This document shows, piece after piece, positions 46,477 through 56,063 of a DNA stretch of 64,000 nucleotides (position 1 is its first letter; each line of letters begins with the position of its first letter). The stretch is from Nitratireductor sp. GISD-1A_MAKvit. Lineage in GTDB: Bacteria; Pseudomonadota; Alphaproteobacteria; Rhizobiales; Rhizobiaceae. The stretch spans positions 199,501 through 263,500 of the forward strand of contig NZ_CP161920.1 of assembly GCF_040819555.1 (NCBI RefSeq), written 5' to 3'. The translations under genes were made by a program, and so were the position numbers. Under the pieces are notes generated by a model. The model had not been told where the DNA came from. It saw nothing but the letters and a program-made list of their open reading frames with translations, and searched no databases.

Positions 46477-47136
46477 TTAGCCGGCAGGCTGCTTGGTCTT
46501 GCGCAGATAGGGCAGGATCGTCTCGAACGAACCGAAACGCTTTTCCGCATCCTCATTGGAAACGGCGGGTGTGATGATCACATCCTCACCCTGCTGCCAG
46601 TTGGCAGGTGTCGCCACCTGATGCTTTGCAGTGAGCTGAATGGAATCGATCGCGCGCAGGATCTCTGCAAAATTGCGACCCGTGGTCATCGGGTAGGTGA
46701 GCACGAGCTTGATCTTCTTGTCCGGCCCAACGACATAAACCGAACGCACGGTGGCGTTGTCGGCGGCAGTGCGGCCATCGGAGCTTTCCCCCGCATCTGC
46801 CGGCAGCATGTCATAGAGCTTTGCGACCTTGAGATCCTTGTCGCCGATCATCGGATAATCGACAGCATGGCCCGTGGCTTTCTTGATGTCATCCTTCCAG
46901 CGCACATGGTCCTCGACCGGGTCGACCGAAATGCCGATGATCTTGGTGTTGCGCTTCTCGAACTCGTCCTCGAGCCCCGCCATCGTGCCGAGCTCGGTCG
47001 TGCAGACAGGCGTAAAATCCTTGGGATGGCTGAAAAGAACGGCCCAGCCATCGCCGATCCAGTCATGGAAATTGATCGTACCGTGCGTGGTCTCGGCGCT
47101 GAAATCCGGCGCAGTGTCGTTGATGCGAAGGCTCAT
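46477..47136 (-). CDS. 1-Cys peroxiredoxin (Prx6 family)
   Basis: Thiol peroxidase of 219 residues. The peroxidatic cysteine is C45 in DFTPVCTTELG, and no second cysteine occurs anywhere in the chain, so it is a true 1-Cys type needing an external reductant. The Prx6-specific C-terminal part YPMTTGRNFAEILRAIDSIQLT and ATPANWQQGEDVIITP is present. The ATG at 47134-47136 follows AGGAGGAGAGAACG. Confidence 0.93.
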   Translation of the reverse strand: MSLRINDTAPDFSAETTHGTINFHDWIGDGWAVLFSHPKDFTPVCTTELGTMAGLEDEFEKRNTKIIGISVDPVEDHVRWKDDIKKATGHAVDYPMIGDKDLKVAKLYDMLPADAGESSDGRTAADNATVRSVYVVGPDKKIKLVLTYPMTTGRNFAEILRAIDSIQLTAKHQVATPANWQQGEDVIITPAVSNEDAEKRFGSFETILPYLRKTKQPAG

Positions 47137-47323
47137 CGTTCTCTCCTCCTGGGTGAGATGAAACGCAATTGGTTTTCCTGACGGTGCAGGATAGACACCC
47201 CACACACGCAGATGAACCTCATCTAGGCGCTATTTGAGCCGCTCGCCTGGAATTTCATTTCCTAAAGACAGCCGGAAGCGAAAAATCTTCCCTCTCAGGA
47301 AGACTCTCTGCAAATCCCCTCAC

Positions 47324-48914
47324 TCAGGCTGCCTTGCGGGTCTGATAGTCCTTGACCGTGGCAAAACGGATCGCCTTCCAGCGGTCTGCCTCATAGTTCA
47401 GACCGAACTCGTGCGGCGCGAGGAAAACCGGATCATCGTCGAGATCGCGGGCGATGTCGCCACGGTGCGCGTTGATGAAGCGATCCACCTCATCCGGCTC
47501 TTCGGACGAGATCCAGCGGCACACGCTGAACCGCGCCATCTCGAAATCCACGGGAAGCGAATATTCGATCTTCAGTCGCTCCTTGAGCACATCAAGTTGC
47601 AGCGCGCCAACGACGCCGACAATGGCGGGCGATCCGTCTTCCGGCGTGAAAAGCTGCACGACGCCCTCTTCTGCCATCTGCTGCAGAGCTTCTCTCAGCT
47701 TCTTGGCTTTCATGGCATCGCCAAGCCGGACGCGGCGCAGGATTTCCGGCGCGAAATTGGGCACCCCACGGAACAGAAGCTCCTCGCCCTCGGTCAACGT
47801 GTCGCCGATGCGCAGCGTGCCATGATTGGGGATACCCACCACGTCACCGGCAAAGGCCTCGTCTGCAGTGATGCGGCTTTTCGCAAAGAAAAACTGCGGG
47901 GCGGAAAGACTGATCGGCTTGCCGGTGCGCACCAGCTTGGCTTTCATGCCACGCTGTAGTCTGCCCGAGCACACGCGTACAAACGCGATGCGGTCGCGGT
48001 GGTTTGGGTCCATGTTGGCCTGGATCTTGAAAACGAAAGAGGTCATCTTTTCCTCCGTCGCTTCCACCCTGCGCGAATCCGCATCCTGTGCGCGCGGCGC
48101 GGGGGCCGAAGGCGCCCAGCGCCTCGATCAGATCGCGCACACCGAAATTGCGCAGTGCCGATCCGAAATAGACCGGGGTGAGGTGCCCTTCGCGGAAGGC
48201 CTGCATGTCGAACGGACGGCAGGCTTCCTTGCCGAGCTGCATCTCCTCCACCAGCATGTCGCGCTCATGCTCCGGCAGGAGCCCGGCAACGGCGTCGGAT
48301 TCCGGTCCGTTTACGGCGATGGGCTCCACATCGTCATCGGAGCGACGCATCGTGTTGTTGGCGAGATTGTAGGTGCCGACAAAGCTCTTGCCCCGACCGA
48401 TGGGCCAGGTGATGGGTGCCGTATCGAGCGCGAGCTTTTGTTCGATCTCATCGAGAATCTCGAACGGGTCGCGGCTTTCCCGGTCCATCTTGTTGACGAA
48501 GGTGACGATCGGAATATCACGCAGGCGGCAAACCTCGAACAGTTTCAGCGTGCGCGGCTCGATGCCCTTGGCCGCATCGATGACCATGATCGCGCTGTCG
48601 ACCGCCGTCAGCGTGCGATAGGTATCGTCGGCAAAATCTTCGTGGCCCGGCGTGTCGAGCAGGTTGAAGACGTGATCGCCATATTCGAAGGTCATCACCG
48701 AGGTGACAACGGAAATGCCGCGTTCGCGCTCGATGTTCATCCAGTCCGAACGCGTCTGCACGCGGTTCTTCTTCGCCTTCACCTCGCCGGCGAGCTGAAT
48801 GGCGCCGCCGAAAAGAAGCAGCTTTTCGGTCAGCGTGGTCTTGCCCGCATCCGGGTGCGAAATGATTGCAAAGGTGCGGCGGCGCGACACCGCATCGGCG
48901 ATTTTGTCGGTCAT
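47324..48914 (-). CDS. prfC: Peptide chain release factor 3; frame broken at 48101-48105
   Basis: Translational GTPase of 529 residues (after repair) that recycles RF1/RF2. Start ATG 48912-48914 gives [20 protein letters not shown]. GTPase motifs are [28 protein letters not shown] and [10 protein letters not shown]. The frame fails at GGGGG 48101-48105 (CCCCC on the coding strand); removing one C gives [24 protein letters not shown] and rejoins the well-conserved C-terminal domains ([24 protein letters not shown]). As sequenced the protein would lack domains II and III. Confidence 0.92.
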
Positions 48915-49115
48915 CTTGATATGGTTTTCCTGAAGCCGGGCGCTTGTAACAAGCAGCAGGGCGCGTGTCGAACAGAAAGTGGATGAGCCACGACCCACAT
49001 AATGGTGAAGAGATGCGACTGCCAGCCACACCGCGGTTGAATTCATCGACAAAACGGGCCAGACGGAAAGGGTCGTGATCGTCGCCCCCCGGATTGCAGC
49101 GCACAGGATCAAGCC

Positions 49116-49601
49116 ATGACCAACACCTTTTCCTCCATGCCCGTCATCGGTCCCAATGTGGGCATTGTCCGCCTGCCTCATGGCGAGGATTTGCCCCTGC
49201 CAGTTTATGAGACCGCTGCCGCCGCCGGCATGGATCTGCGCGCCGCCGTGCCGGAAGACCGCCGCATCGTGCTGCTTCCGGGCAGGCGGGCGCTCGTTCC
49301 CACCGGGTTCATCCTCGAACTGCCGGAAGGTTTTGAAGGGCAGGTGCGGCCGCGTTCGGGCCTTGCACTCAAGCACGGCATCACATGTCTCAACGCACCC
49401 GGCACCATCGACGCGGACTATCGCGGTGAGGTTCAGGTTCTGCTCGTCAACCACGGTGATGACGACTTCGCCATCACGCGCGGCCTCCGGATAGCCCAGC
49501 TCGTGATCGCCCCGGTGGTGCAGGTCAGGCTGGAAGAACGCAGCCATGCCGGCAGCACTGCGCGCGGCTCCGGCGGGTTCGGTTCGACGGGAACCGCCTG
49601 A
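49116..49601 (+). CDS. dut: dUTP diphosphatase
   Basis: Trimeric dUTPase of 161 residues. All five motifs are visible: [49 protein letters not shown] and the glycine-rich [10 protein letters not shown] at the C-terminus. It hydrolyses dUTP to dUMP and pyrophosphate. It is divergent from prfC. Confidence 0.96.
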   Translation: MTNTFSSMPVIGPNVGIVRLPHGEDLPLPVYETAAAAGMDLRAAVPEDRRIVLLPGRRALVPTGFILELPEGFEGQVRPRSGLALKHGITCLNAPGTIDADYRGEVQVLLVNHGDDDFAITRGLRIAQLVIAPVVQVRLEERSHAGSTARGSGGFGSTGTA

Positions 49602-49836
49602 CACCTGCCAGCGCCAACACCGGCGCTTTGCGGGCGCCCTATACTTTTGTCTAAGGGACGCGGGTCAATTGCCAGAGCCTGGGGGCTTGCGCGCGAATTC
49701 CTGTGCGATTATCGGCTTTCGCAGGCCCTTCGCCCTGTTGCCGGTCGCTTTCCGGTTGGCAAAAGGGCGCGGTTGTCTACAGTCAGTGTCAGCGCAGGCA
49801 AGTGCGCCTGCGGATCAGCCATATTGCGGAGGAGAC

Positions 49837-50796
49837 ATGATGTTAAATGCAAGCAGGAAGTATCTCGCGGCCGGTGCCGTGGCGTTGTCGCTGGGCCTGG
49901 CACCCGCCGGCGCCATGGCGCAGGATTTCATCAATGTGCTGACCGGTGGCACTTCGGGCGTTTATTATCCGCTCGGTTCTCAGCTTTCCAAGATCTACGG
50001 CGAAAACATCGACGGCGTGCGCACGCAGGTGCAGTCGACCAAGGCATCGGTCGAGAACCTGAACCTGTTGCAGCAGGGCCGTGGCGAAATTGCTTTCGCG
50101 CTCGGCGATTCCGTCAAATCGGCCTGGGAAGGCGATGCGGAAGCGGGCTTCAGCAAGAAACTCGACAAGCTGCGCGCCATCGCCGCGATCTATCCCAACT
50201 ACATCCAGATCGTCGCTTCGCAGGAATCCGGCATCAAGGAGTTCAACGACCTTAAAGGCAAAGGCCTTTCGGTCGGTGCGCCGAAATCCGGTACCGAACT
50301 CAACGCCCAGCGCATCTTTGGCGCCATGGACATGAGCTATGACGATCTCGGCAAGACCGAGTATCTTCCGTTCGGTGAGTCCGTCGAGCTGATCAAGAAC
50401 CGTCAGCTGGATGCAACCCTCCAGTCGGCCGGCCTCGGCGTTGCTTCCATCAAGGATCTCGCTCTCTCGCTTCCCGTAACCATCGTGTCCGTGCCCAACA
50501 GCGTTGCCGAGACGCTCGGTGCTCCTTTCATTGCCGCCACCATTCCCGCCGGCACCTATGAGGGCCAGAGCGAGGATGTGCCGACACTGGCCATCACCAA
50601 CATTCTGGTCACCCATTCGGACGTTTCCGACGAAGTGGCCTACCAGATGACCAAACAGCTCTTCGAAAACCTCGACGACATGGTGGCCGCTCACGCCGCC
50701 GCCAAGGCGATCTCGGCGGAAAACGGCCCGAAGGGTCTTCCGCTTCCTCTGCATCCCGGTGCTGAGCGCTATTACAAAGAAAACGGTCTGCTCTAG
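49837..50796 (+). CDS. TAXI family TRAP transporter solute-binding subunit
   Basis: Periplasmic receptor of 319 residues with a signal peptide ending in GAMAQ. FINVLTGGTSGVYYPLGSQLSKIY is the TAXI N-terminal signature; VQSTKASVENLNLLQQGRGEIAFALGDSV and YPNYIQIVASQESGIKEFNDLKGKGLSVGAPKSGTELNA follow. The start is ATG 49837 or the adjacent 49840, after GCGGAGGAGAC. It is followed by a structured leader, the fused membrane component and a DUF1850 protein. The ligand is unknown; TAXI systems often carry dicarboxylates, glutamate or related acids. Confidence 0.92.
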   Translation: MMLNASRKYLAAGAVALSLGLAPAGAMAQDFINVLTGGTSGVYYPLGSQLSKIYGENIDGVRTQVQSTKASVENLNLLQQGRGEIAFALGDSVKSAWEGDAEAGFSKKLDKLRAIAAIYPNYIQIVASQESGIKEFNDLKGKGLSVGAPKSGTELNAQRIFGAMDMSYDDLGKTEYLPFGESVELIKNRQLDATLQSAGLGVASIKDLALSLPVTIVSVPNSVAETLGAPFIAATIPAGTYEGQSEDVPTLAITNILVTHSDVSDEVAYQMTKQLFENLDDMVAAHAAAKAISAENGPKGLPLPLHPGAERYYKENGLL

Positions 50797-50807
50797 TCCA
50801 ATAAGCA

Positions 50808-50907
50808 AAGGCCCCGTCCATCGACGGGGCCTTCCTGCCACGCTCCTGCACGGGGTGTGACAGGAAGGCCCGGAATGTCGAGCCCTCCCGCATGCATCGC
50901 GCGGGAG
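50808..50907 (+). promoter_or_regulatory. Structured intercistronic leader with mutually exclusive hairpins
   Basis: Three stems lie between the binding-protein and permease genes: AAGGCCCCGTC/GACGGGGCCTT (50808-50833), GGGCCTTCCTG/CAGGAAGGCCC (50827-50871) and CTCCCGC/GCGGGAG (50885-50907). The first two share bases 50827-50833 and cannot form together. The first resembles a terminator without a strong U tract; it probably lowers permease expression relative to the receptor. Confidence 0.55.
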
Positions 50908-50956
50908 CGGACAATCGGCAAGGCCCTGACGCGTAGCATGGGAAGCGGAGCGCCCG

Positions 50957-53074
50957 ATGAGCAATACCCAATCCGGTCAGCCGGCAATTCCGGTTGAGGC
51001 TGAGATGCATGACCATACGCATGGTGAATTCGGAACCGACGGCATCGGCCGGCTGCTGTTCTGGATCGCGGTCATTTTCTCGCTCTACCAGATTGCAACC
51101 GCCGCGCATGTGATCAGCCTGCCGAGCCAGGTGGTCCGCGCCTTCCACGTCGGTTTTCTGACGCTGCTGGTTTTCCCGCTGGTGGCTCAGGCGCGTGACA
51201 GCGCCCCCATGATCAAGGCGCTTGCCTGGGCGCTGGCGCTCGCCGGCGTGGCCGTCGCACTCTATCAGTACATTGAGTACAAGCCGCTGCTCCTGCGGGC
51301 CGGCGACCCCTTACCGCTCGATATCGTCTTCGGTGTGATCGCGCTCGTCACCGTTTTTGCCGCCGCCTATGTGCTCATGGGGCCGGCGCTGCCGATCATC
51401 TCCGGCGCGTTTCTCGCCTACTGCCTGTTCGGCCAATACCTGCCCTCCCCGCTCAACCATCGCGGCTACGATTTCAGCCAGGTCATCGACCACATGGCCT
51501 ATGGGACGGAGGGCATTTACGGCATCCCGATCTATGTATCGGCGACCTATATCTTTTTGTTCATCCTGTTCGGCTCCTTTCTGGAACGTGCCGGCATGAT
51601 CAAACTCTTCACCGACGTGTCGCTCGGTCTTGTTGGCCATGCGCGCGGCGGTGCTGCCAAGGTGTCGGTCATCTCGTCTGGCCTGATGGGCACGATCTCC
51701 GGTTCCGGCGTTGCCAATGTGGTCACCACCGGCCAGTTCACCATCCCGCTAATGAAGCGCTTCGGCTATCGCGCGGCCTTTGCCGGCGGCGTGGAATCCA
51801 CCGCCTCCATGGGCGGGCAGATCATGCCGCCCGTGATGGGCGCGGTGGCGTTCATCATGGCCGAGACGCTGGGCGTGGAATATTACGAAGTGGTCAAGGC
51901 CGCGATTATCCCAGCCGTGCTCTACTTCGCCTCGGCCTTCTGGATGGTGCATCTGGAGGCCGGCAAATACGGGCTGCATGGCCTGCCGCGGTCCGAGCTA
52001 CCTTCCGCACGCAATGCGTTGAAGAAGGGCTGGCACCTCATCCTGCCGCTGGCGGTGCTGGTCTATCTGCTGTTCACGGGATACACACCGCTTTTCGCCG
52101 GCACGATCGGCCTTTCACTGACGGTGCTTCTTATCCTCGGCGGCTCGGTAGCGCTCGGCCTTCCCGGCCAGGTGCTGCGGGTGATCTTCTGGGTCGGCCT
52201 CGGCCTGGTGGCGGCGAGCTTTTTCAGCTACGGCATCACGGTCATCCTCATTGCAGCCCTCGCCCTGATCCTCGCCAACCTGTTTGTCGATGGCGGGCGC
52301 AGGACACTCATTGTCTGTCGGGATTCACTCGCTGAAGGTGCCAAGACGGCACTTCCCGTCGGCGTGGCCTGCGCGGTGGTCGGCATCATCATCGGAACCA
52401 TGACACTGACAGGTGTTGCAAACACATTCGGCCAGTTCATCGTGTCGGTGGGCGAGACGAGCCTGTTCCTCTCGCTCGTTCTCACCATGATAACCTGCAT
52501 CGTGCTGGGCATGGGCATCCCCACCATTCCGAACTACATCATTACATCCTCGATTGCCGGACCGGCGCTTCTGGCGCTCGGCGTTCCGCTGATCGTCAGC
52601 CACATGTTCGTGTTCTATTTCGGCATTCTGGCGGATCTGACGCCGCCCGTGGCGCTCGCCTGCTTCGCAGCCGGCCCCATCGCCAGGGAGAACGGCCTCA
52701 AAATTTCCATGGAGGCGATCAAGGTGGCTGCCGCCGGTTTCGTCATCCCCTTCATGGCCGTCTATACGCCCGCCCTGATGCTGCAGGACGGAGGACCGCT
52801 CGCGGAAGCCTGGGGCTATTATCCGGCGGTCGCCTATATCGTTTTCAAGGCGCTGCTCGCCATCGCACTCTGGGGCGCGGCAGTCATCGGCTTCCTGCGT
52901 ACCAAACTCTCCATCTGGGAGCGGGTTCTCGCAGCTGCCGCAGCCTTCACGCTTATTGCCGCGCTTCCCGTCACCGATGAGTTGGGCTTCGGGCTGGCAG
53001 CGATTTTTCTCGGCCTTCACTGGTATCGCACCCGCGCTGCGCAGGCTCCAGCGGATACGAAGGCCGGCACATGA
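50957..53074 (+). CDS. TRAP transporter fused permease (DctQM, 4TM/12TM)
   Basis: Integral membrane protein of 705 residues joining the small (DctQ) and large (DctM) subunits, as usual for TAXI systems. About 16-18 hydrophobic segments are visible. The DctM core is seen in SSGLMGTISGSGVANVVTTGQFTIPLMKRFGY and ESTASMGGQIMPPVMGAVAFIMAE, with LGMGIPTIPNYIITSSIAGPAL and DLTPPVALACFAAGPIA in the second half. The stop overlaps the DUF1850 start (ATGA). Confidence 0.93.
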   Translation: MSNTQSGQPAIPVEAEMHDHTHGEFGTDGIGRLLFWIAVIFSLYQIATAAHVISLPSQVVRAFHVGFLTLLVFPLVAQARDSAPMIKALAWALALAGVAVALYQYIEYKPLLLRAGDPLPLDIVFGVIALVTVFAAAYVLMGPALPIISGAFLAYCLFGQYLPSPLNHRGYDFSQVIDHMAYGTEGIYGIPIYVSATYIFLFILFGSFLERAGMIKLFTDVSLGLVGHARGGAAKVSVISSGLMGTISGSGVANVVTTGQFTIPLMKRFGYRAAFAGGVESTASMGGQIMPPVMGAVAFIMAETLGVEYYEVVKAAIIPAVLYFASAFWMVHLEAGKYGLHGLPRSELPSARNALKKGWHLILPLAVLVYLLFTGYTPLFAGTIGLSLTVLLILGGSVALGLPGQVLRVIFWVGLGLVAASFFSYGITVILIAALALILANLFVDGGRRTLIVCRDSLAEGAKTALPVGVACAVVGIIIGTMTLTGVANTFGQFIVSVGETSLFLSLVLTMITCIVLGMGIPTIPNYIITSSIAGPALLALGVPLIVSHMFVFYFGILADLTPPVALACFAAGPIARENGLKISMEAIKVAAAGFVIPFMAVYTPALMLQDGGPLAEAWGYYPAVAYIVFKALLAIALWGAAVIGFLRTKLSIWERVLAAAAAFTLIAALPVTDELGFGLAAIFLGLHWYRTRAAQAPADTKAGT

Positions 53075-53430
53075 GCATATGCGTTGTGGCAGGAGGAAAG
53101 GCGCTCACCCTTGCGGCTGCGCTTTTCACCCTGTCATGGACGCATTCGGTGGAGAAAATCCGCTGGGAGGAAGACTGGCGCGCAACGCCCGCCGGGCTGA
53201 AGATTGTCGAAGCGCGCGTTCAGGGGTCAGGAGCGGGCATGGAGCCGCCGCCTGATGCGAGCTTCGCCGCTGGCTGGTGGCGGTATAGCCCGTCTCTCCC
53301 TGCGCAATCCGAGCTTGTCCTGGCAGCCTCTGGCACCACGGGCTCCGGCTGGCGGCTATGCGCCGCCGGAACATGCCACGAGCTCGGCGCCGAAAGCGGC
53401 AAACCCGTAACCGTCAGATACTGTGAATAA
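53071..53430 (+). CDS. DUF1850 domain protein (TAXI-TRAP accessory)
   Basis: Small protein of 119 residues with an N-terminal hydrophobic segment (KALTLAAALFTLSWTHSVEKIRWEEDW) and a two-cysteine C-terminal part. WTHSVEKIRWEEDWRATPAGLKIVEARVQGSGAGMEPPPDA is the DUF1850 signature. DUF1850 genes regularly accompany TAXI permeases; their role is unknown. It is translationally coupled to the permease. Confidence 0.88.
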   Translation: MSICVVAGGKALTLAAALFTLSWTHSVEKIRWEEDWRATPAGLKIVEARVQGSGAGMEPPPDASFAAGWWRYSPSLPAQSELVLAASGTTGSGWRLCAAGTCHELGAESGKPVTVRYCE

Positions 53431-53436
53431 GTGGCG

Positions 53437-53571
53437 TCAGGCTGCTGTGGGGGAGCCACCGCCACGCTTCTGGCAGGCTGGGCCGGGACCACGCATGTAG
53501 TGGCGCTCGGGATGGTAGCGCGGGGCAATGAAATCGCGAAGAACGACGATAAGGCGAGTGAGCAAGGCCAT
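53437..53571 (-). CDS. Possible small basic protein (44 residues)
   Basis: Reading from ATG 53569-53571 gives MALLTRLIVVLRDFIAPRYH followed by a proline/glycine-rich basic tail ending PTAA. The hydrophobic-amphipathic start and the non-random composition look gene-like, but there is no strong ribosome site and I do not recognise a family. Confidence 0.3.
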   Translation of the reverse strand: MALLTRLIVVLRDFIAPRYHPERHYMRGPGPACQKRGGGSPTAA

Positions 53572-53659
53572 GGGTCATATCCAACCGGTGGCGGCTCCTC
53601 CAAAACCGCCTGTGTGAATTATCGTGACATAACTACACGCACGAAGTGAACGCTCCGTG

Positions 53660-53708
53660 AATGCCGGTCGGATTTCGCCGGCATTTGTGCCGCTTTGATG
53701 GCACAAAT
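53660..53708. terminator. Paired hairpins downstream of the M42 peptidase gene
   Basis: AATGCCGG/CCGGCATT (53660-53685) overlaps ATTTGTGCC/GGCACAAAT (53683-53708). They lie after the peptidase stop (minus strand, 53784) in a stretch (53572-53783) with no gene. Confidence 0.5.
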
Positions 53709-53783
53709 CGGGTCTTGCTGCGGAAGGGCGCGCAATGTGGCTGCCGCGCCACAGCTCAGCTGGGCGCGGCACGGCCTGGGGGC

Positions 53784-54830
53784 TTAGTTTTCGCCGAGAT
53801 AGGCAACGATGATGTCGAGCGCGGCCTGAAGGTCGTTGCGATCGATCATTTCGGTCACGGTGTGGATGTAGCGGGTGCCCACCACGATGCCCACAGCCCG
53901 CGCGCCAGCGGCCGCCTGCTGGGCTGCAGCGCCGTCCTGACCGCCTCGGGCCAGAATCGTGCGCTGGTAGGGGATCGCCTTTTTCTTCGCCAGTTGCTCG
54001 ACCTCGCGCACCAGCGCCTGATCGGCGATGAAGGAGGAATCCTTCACATGAAGGCCAAACCCCTCTCCCTGCTTCGTCACCGCCTCGTGCTCGCCGATTC
54101 CCGGCGTGTCACATGAGAGCGTGGTGTCGATGCCCAGACCGATATCGGGTTTGACCGCATAGGCGGCCGTGCGCGCGCCGCGCAACCCAACTTCTTCCTG
54201 AGCGGTAAAGGCCACATGGATTTCGCATGCATGCTTTTCACCCGCTTCTTCCAGCGTGCGTATCGCCTCGATACCAAGCCAGCAGGCGACGCGATTGTCG
54301 AGCGCCTTGGAGACGAATTTTTCTCCCATTTCCAGGAACGGCTCGTCCATCACCACGAAGTCGCCGACCTGCACCAGATCGCGCGCCTTTTCGCCAAGCC
54401 CCATGTCGACGATAAAATCGCCGGGTTCCGGCACCTTCTTGCGCTCTTCCGCACTCTGGATGTGGATCGGCTTGCCGGCGGGGTTCATCACACCCTTGTA
54501 ATCGCCGCTCTCGGTGCAGACGAGCACGCGGCGTGAGAACAGGTTGCGCGGATCGAAGCCACCCACCGGGTCGAGATGGAGGAAACCCTTCTCCGTCACA
54601 TGGGTCACGAGAAAAGCGATCTCGTCCATATGGCACAGAAGCATGATCTTGAGCGGGTCGCCCTTCGCCTTCTGGCGTGGCTTGCGCACGCAGAGCAGCG
54701 ACCCCATCGGGTCGGTCCGCACCTCGTCGAACAGACCTTCGATCTCTTTCTCGATAAGGGCGCGAACGCGCGTTTCGTGGCCCGGCGCGCCTGGCGTTTC
54801 ACAGAGCCTGCGCAGCAATTCGGTGTTCAT
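53784..54830 (-). CDS. M42 family metallopeptidase (aminopeptidase/endoglucanase-like)
   Basis: Cytosolic dizinc peptidase of 348 residues. Metal and catalytic residues are H67 and D69 in LLCHMDEIAF, the bridging aspartate in KALDNRVACWLG, the Glu pair in FTAQEEVGLRGARTA, D in LGIDTTLS, and a late histidine in TRYIHTVTEMI. The order fits TET/FrvX-type aminopeptidases; some relatives are annotated as cellulases without support. No signal peptide. Confidence 0.93.
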   Translation of the reverse strand: MNTELLRRLCETPGAPGHETRVRALIEKEIEGLFDEVRTDPMGSLLCVRKPRQKAKGDPLKIMLLCHMDEIAFLVTHVTEKGFLHLDPVGGFDPRNLFSRRVLVCTESGDYKGVMNPAGKPIHIQSAEERKKVPEPGDFIVDMGLGEKARDLVQVGDFVVMDEPFLEMGEKFVSKALDNRVACWLGIEAIRTLEEAGEKHACEIHVAFTAQEEVGLRGARTAAYAVKPDIGLGIDTTLSCDTPGIGEHEAVTKQGEGFGLHVKDSSFIADQALVREVEQLAKKKAIPYQRTILARGGQDGAAAQQAAAGARAVGIVVGTRYIHTVTEMIDRNDLQAALDIIVAYLGEN

Positions 54831-54929
54831 CGGTGTCCCCGGCTGAGCTTCGTTGGAATCATTCGTGAAGCGCGACCATGGCGCAAAGCGGCGCAGAAGG
54901 AAACGGCCACATTTCCGTTTCGCACTGGC

Positions 54930-55614
54930 TCAGGCGTCGCGCAGTAGCCGCTCGAAGGCTGCGCGCCCAGGCGGGGTAAAGCGGATTACGCGGCTGTTCT
55001 TTTCCCGCCGCACCCAATGCAGCACCATAAACCGGTCGAGAATCCCGGCTCCCAGACTTCCTGCCAGATGAGAACGCCGCACGCTCCAGTCCAGGCAGGA
55101 GCGACATACCGGGCGGCGCTTCCCGCGCATCGCCTCAATGTCGAGACCGAAATCGCTGAAGAACCCGGCCCCCTTGTTCGTGAGGTTCACGTCGTCTCCA
55201 TCGAGGGCGATGAAACCGCGCCCGGCAAAGGCGTCGAACATGGCAACGCCCGCCTCGCCCGCCAGATGGTCGTAGCAGATGCGGGCTTCGCGCATGGCCG
55301 TGTCACGCGGTCCGGGCAACACCTTGCGCGGCCCAAGCTCCGCAGCCACCCCCATGATCGATTCGAGCATGCCTGCGACCTGATGACCTGCCAGCGCATA
55401 GTAGCGGTGGCGGCCCCTGCCGCGTCATGCGCAGCAAGCCGCCATCTGACAGCTTGGCTAGATGCGCACTGGCTGTTGGCAAAGAGACACCGGCTTCCAT
55501 CGCCAGCTCACTGGTCGTGAGGGCCGTGCCCCCCATCAATGCTGCCAGCATATTGGCGCGCGCCGGGTCGCCGACGAGGCTTGCGGTCTGGGCGAGATCC
55601 GTTCCTGCTTTCAT
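54930..55614 (-). CDS. ArsR-family winged-helix regulator; frame broken at 55414-55417
   Basis: Regulator of 227 residues after repair. The N-terminal DNA-binding part reads LVGDPARANMLAALMGGTALTTSELAMEAGVSLPTASAHLAKLSDGGLL. The frame is lost at CCCC 55414-55417 (GGGG on the coding strand); removing one base gives RQGRHRYYALAGHQVAGMLESIMG and rejoins a C-terminal domain with CRSCLDWSVRRSHLAGSLGAGIL. The C-terminal cysteine pair (CRSC) could bind metal or sense redox state, which is an inference. It is divergent from the NIPSNAP/ABM gene pair, which it may control. Confidence 0.82.
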
Positions 55615-55730
55615 GGTTCGACCGTTACCAAACTATGGCTCCTCCACAAGCGCTATCCTCATATCACCATCGAAATCGACGCAAAACTTCCATGCTCATC
55701 GAAGCATGCTGGCAGGAAAGGCCTCTACCC

Positions 55731-56063
55731 GTGACCATCACGTGTTTCATCCGCTACGAGATCGACCCGTTTAAACGGGACGCTTTCGAGGAATATTCCC
55801 GCAACTGGGGGCAGGCGATCCCGCGCGCCGGCGTCGATCTCATCGGTTATTTCGCACCGCATGAGGGGTCGGCGACGACCGCCTATGGTGTCTACAATGT
55901 CGACAGTCTCGTAGCCTACGAGGCTTATCGGGCACGGCTTGCGGCGAGCCCCGAAGGTCGCGCAAACTACGAGTTCGCAAAGCGCGAGCGTTTCATTCTC
56001 AGGGAGGATCGTATGTTCCTGAAACGCGCTTCGGCACCCCACGCCGACCGGATGCGGCCATGA
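55731..56063 (+). CDS. NIPSNAP family protein
   Basis: Dimeric alpha-beta barrel protein of 110 residues. TCFIRYEIDPFKRDAFEEYSRNWGQAIPRAGVDLIGYFAPHEGS is the NIPSNAP signature, and YEAYRARLAASPEGR closes the fold. It begins with GTG after AGGAAAGG. The stop overlaps the start of the next monooxygenase-like gene. Function unknown; paired with an ABM-domain protein. Confidence 0.85.
   Translation: MTITCFIRYEIDPFKRDAFEEYSRNWGQAIPRAGVDLIGYFAPHEGSATTAYGVYNVDSLVAYEAYRARLAASPEGRANYEFAKRERFILREDRMFLKRASAPHADRMRP

Noticed and set aside
50808..50907. Known riboswitch class in the TAXI leader
   Set aside because: The stems do not match any riboswitch consensus I can recall, and the region is intercistronic, so only a structural description is given.
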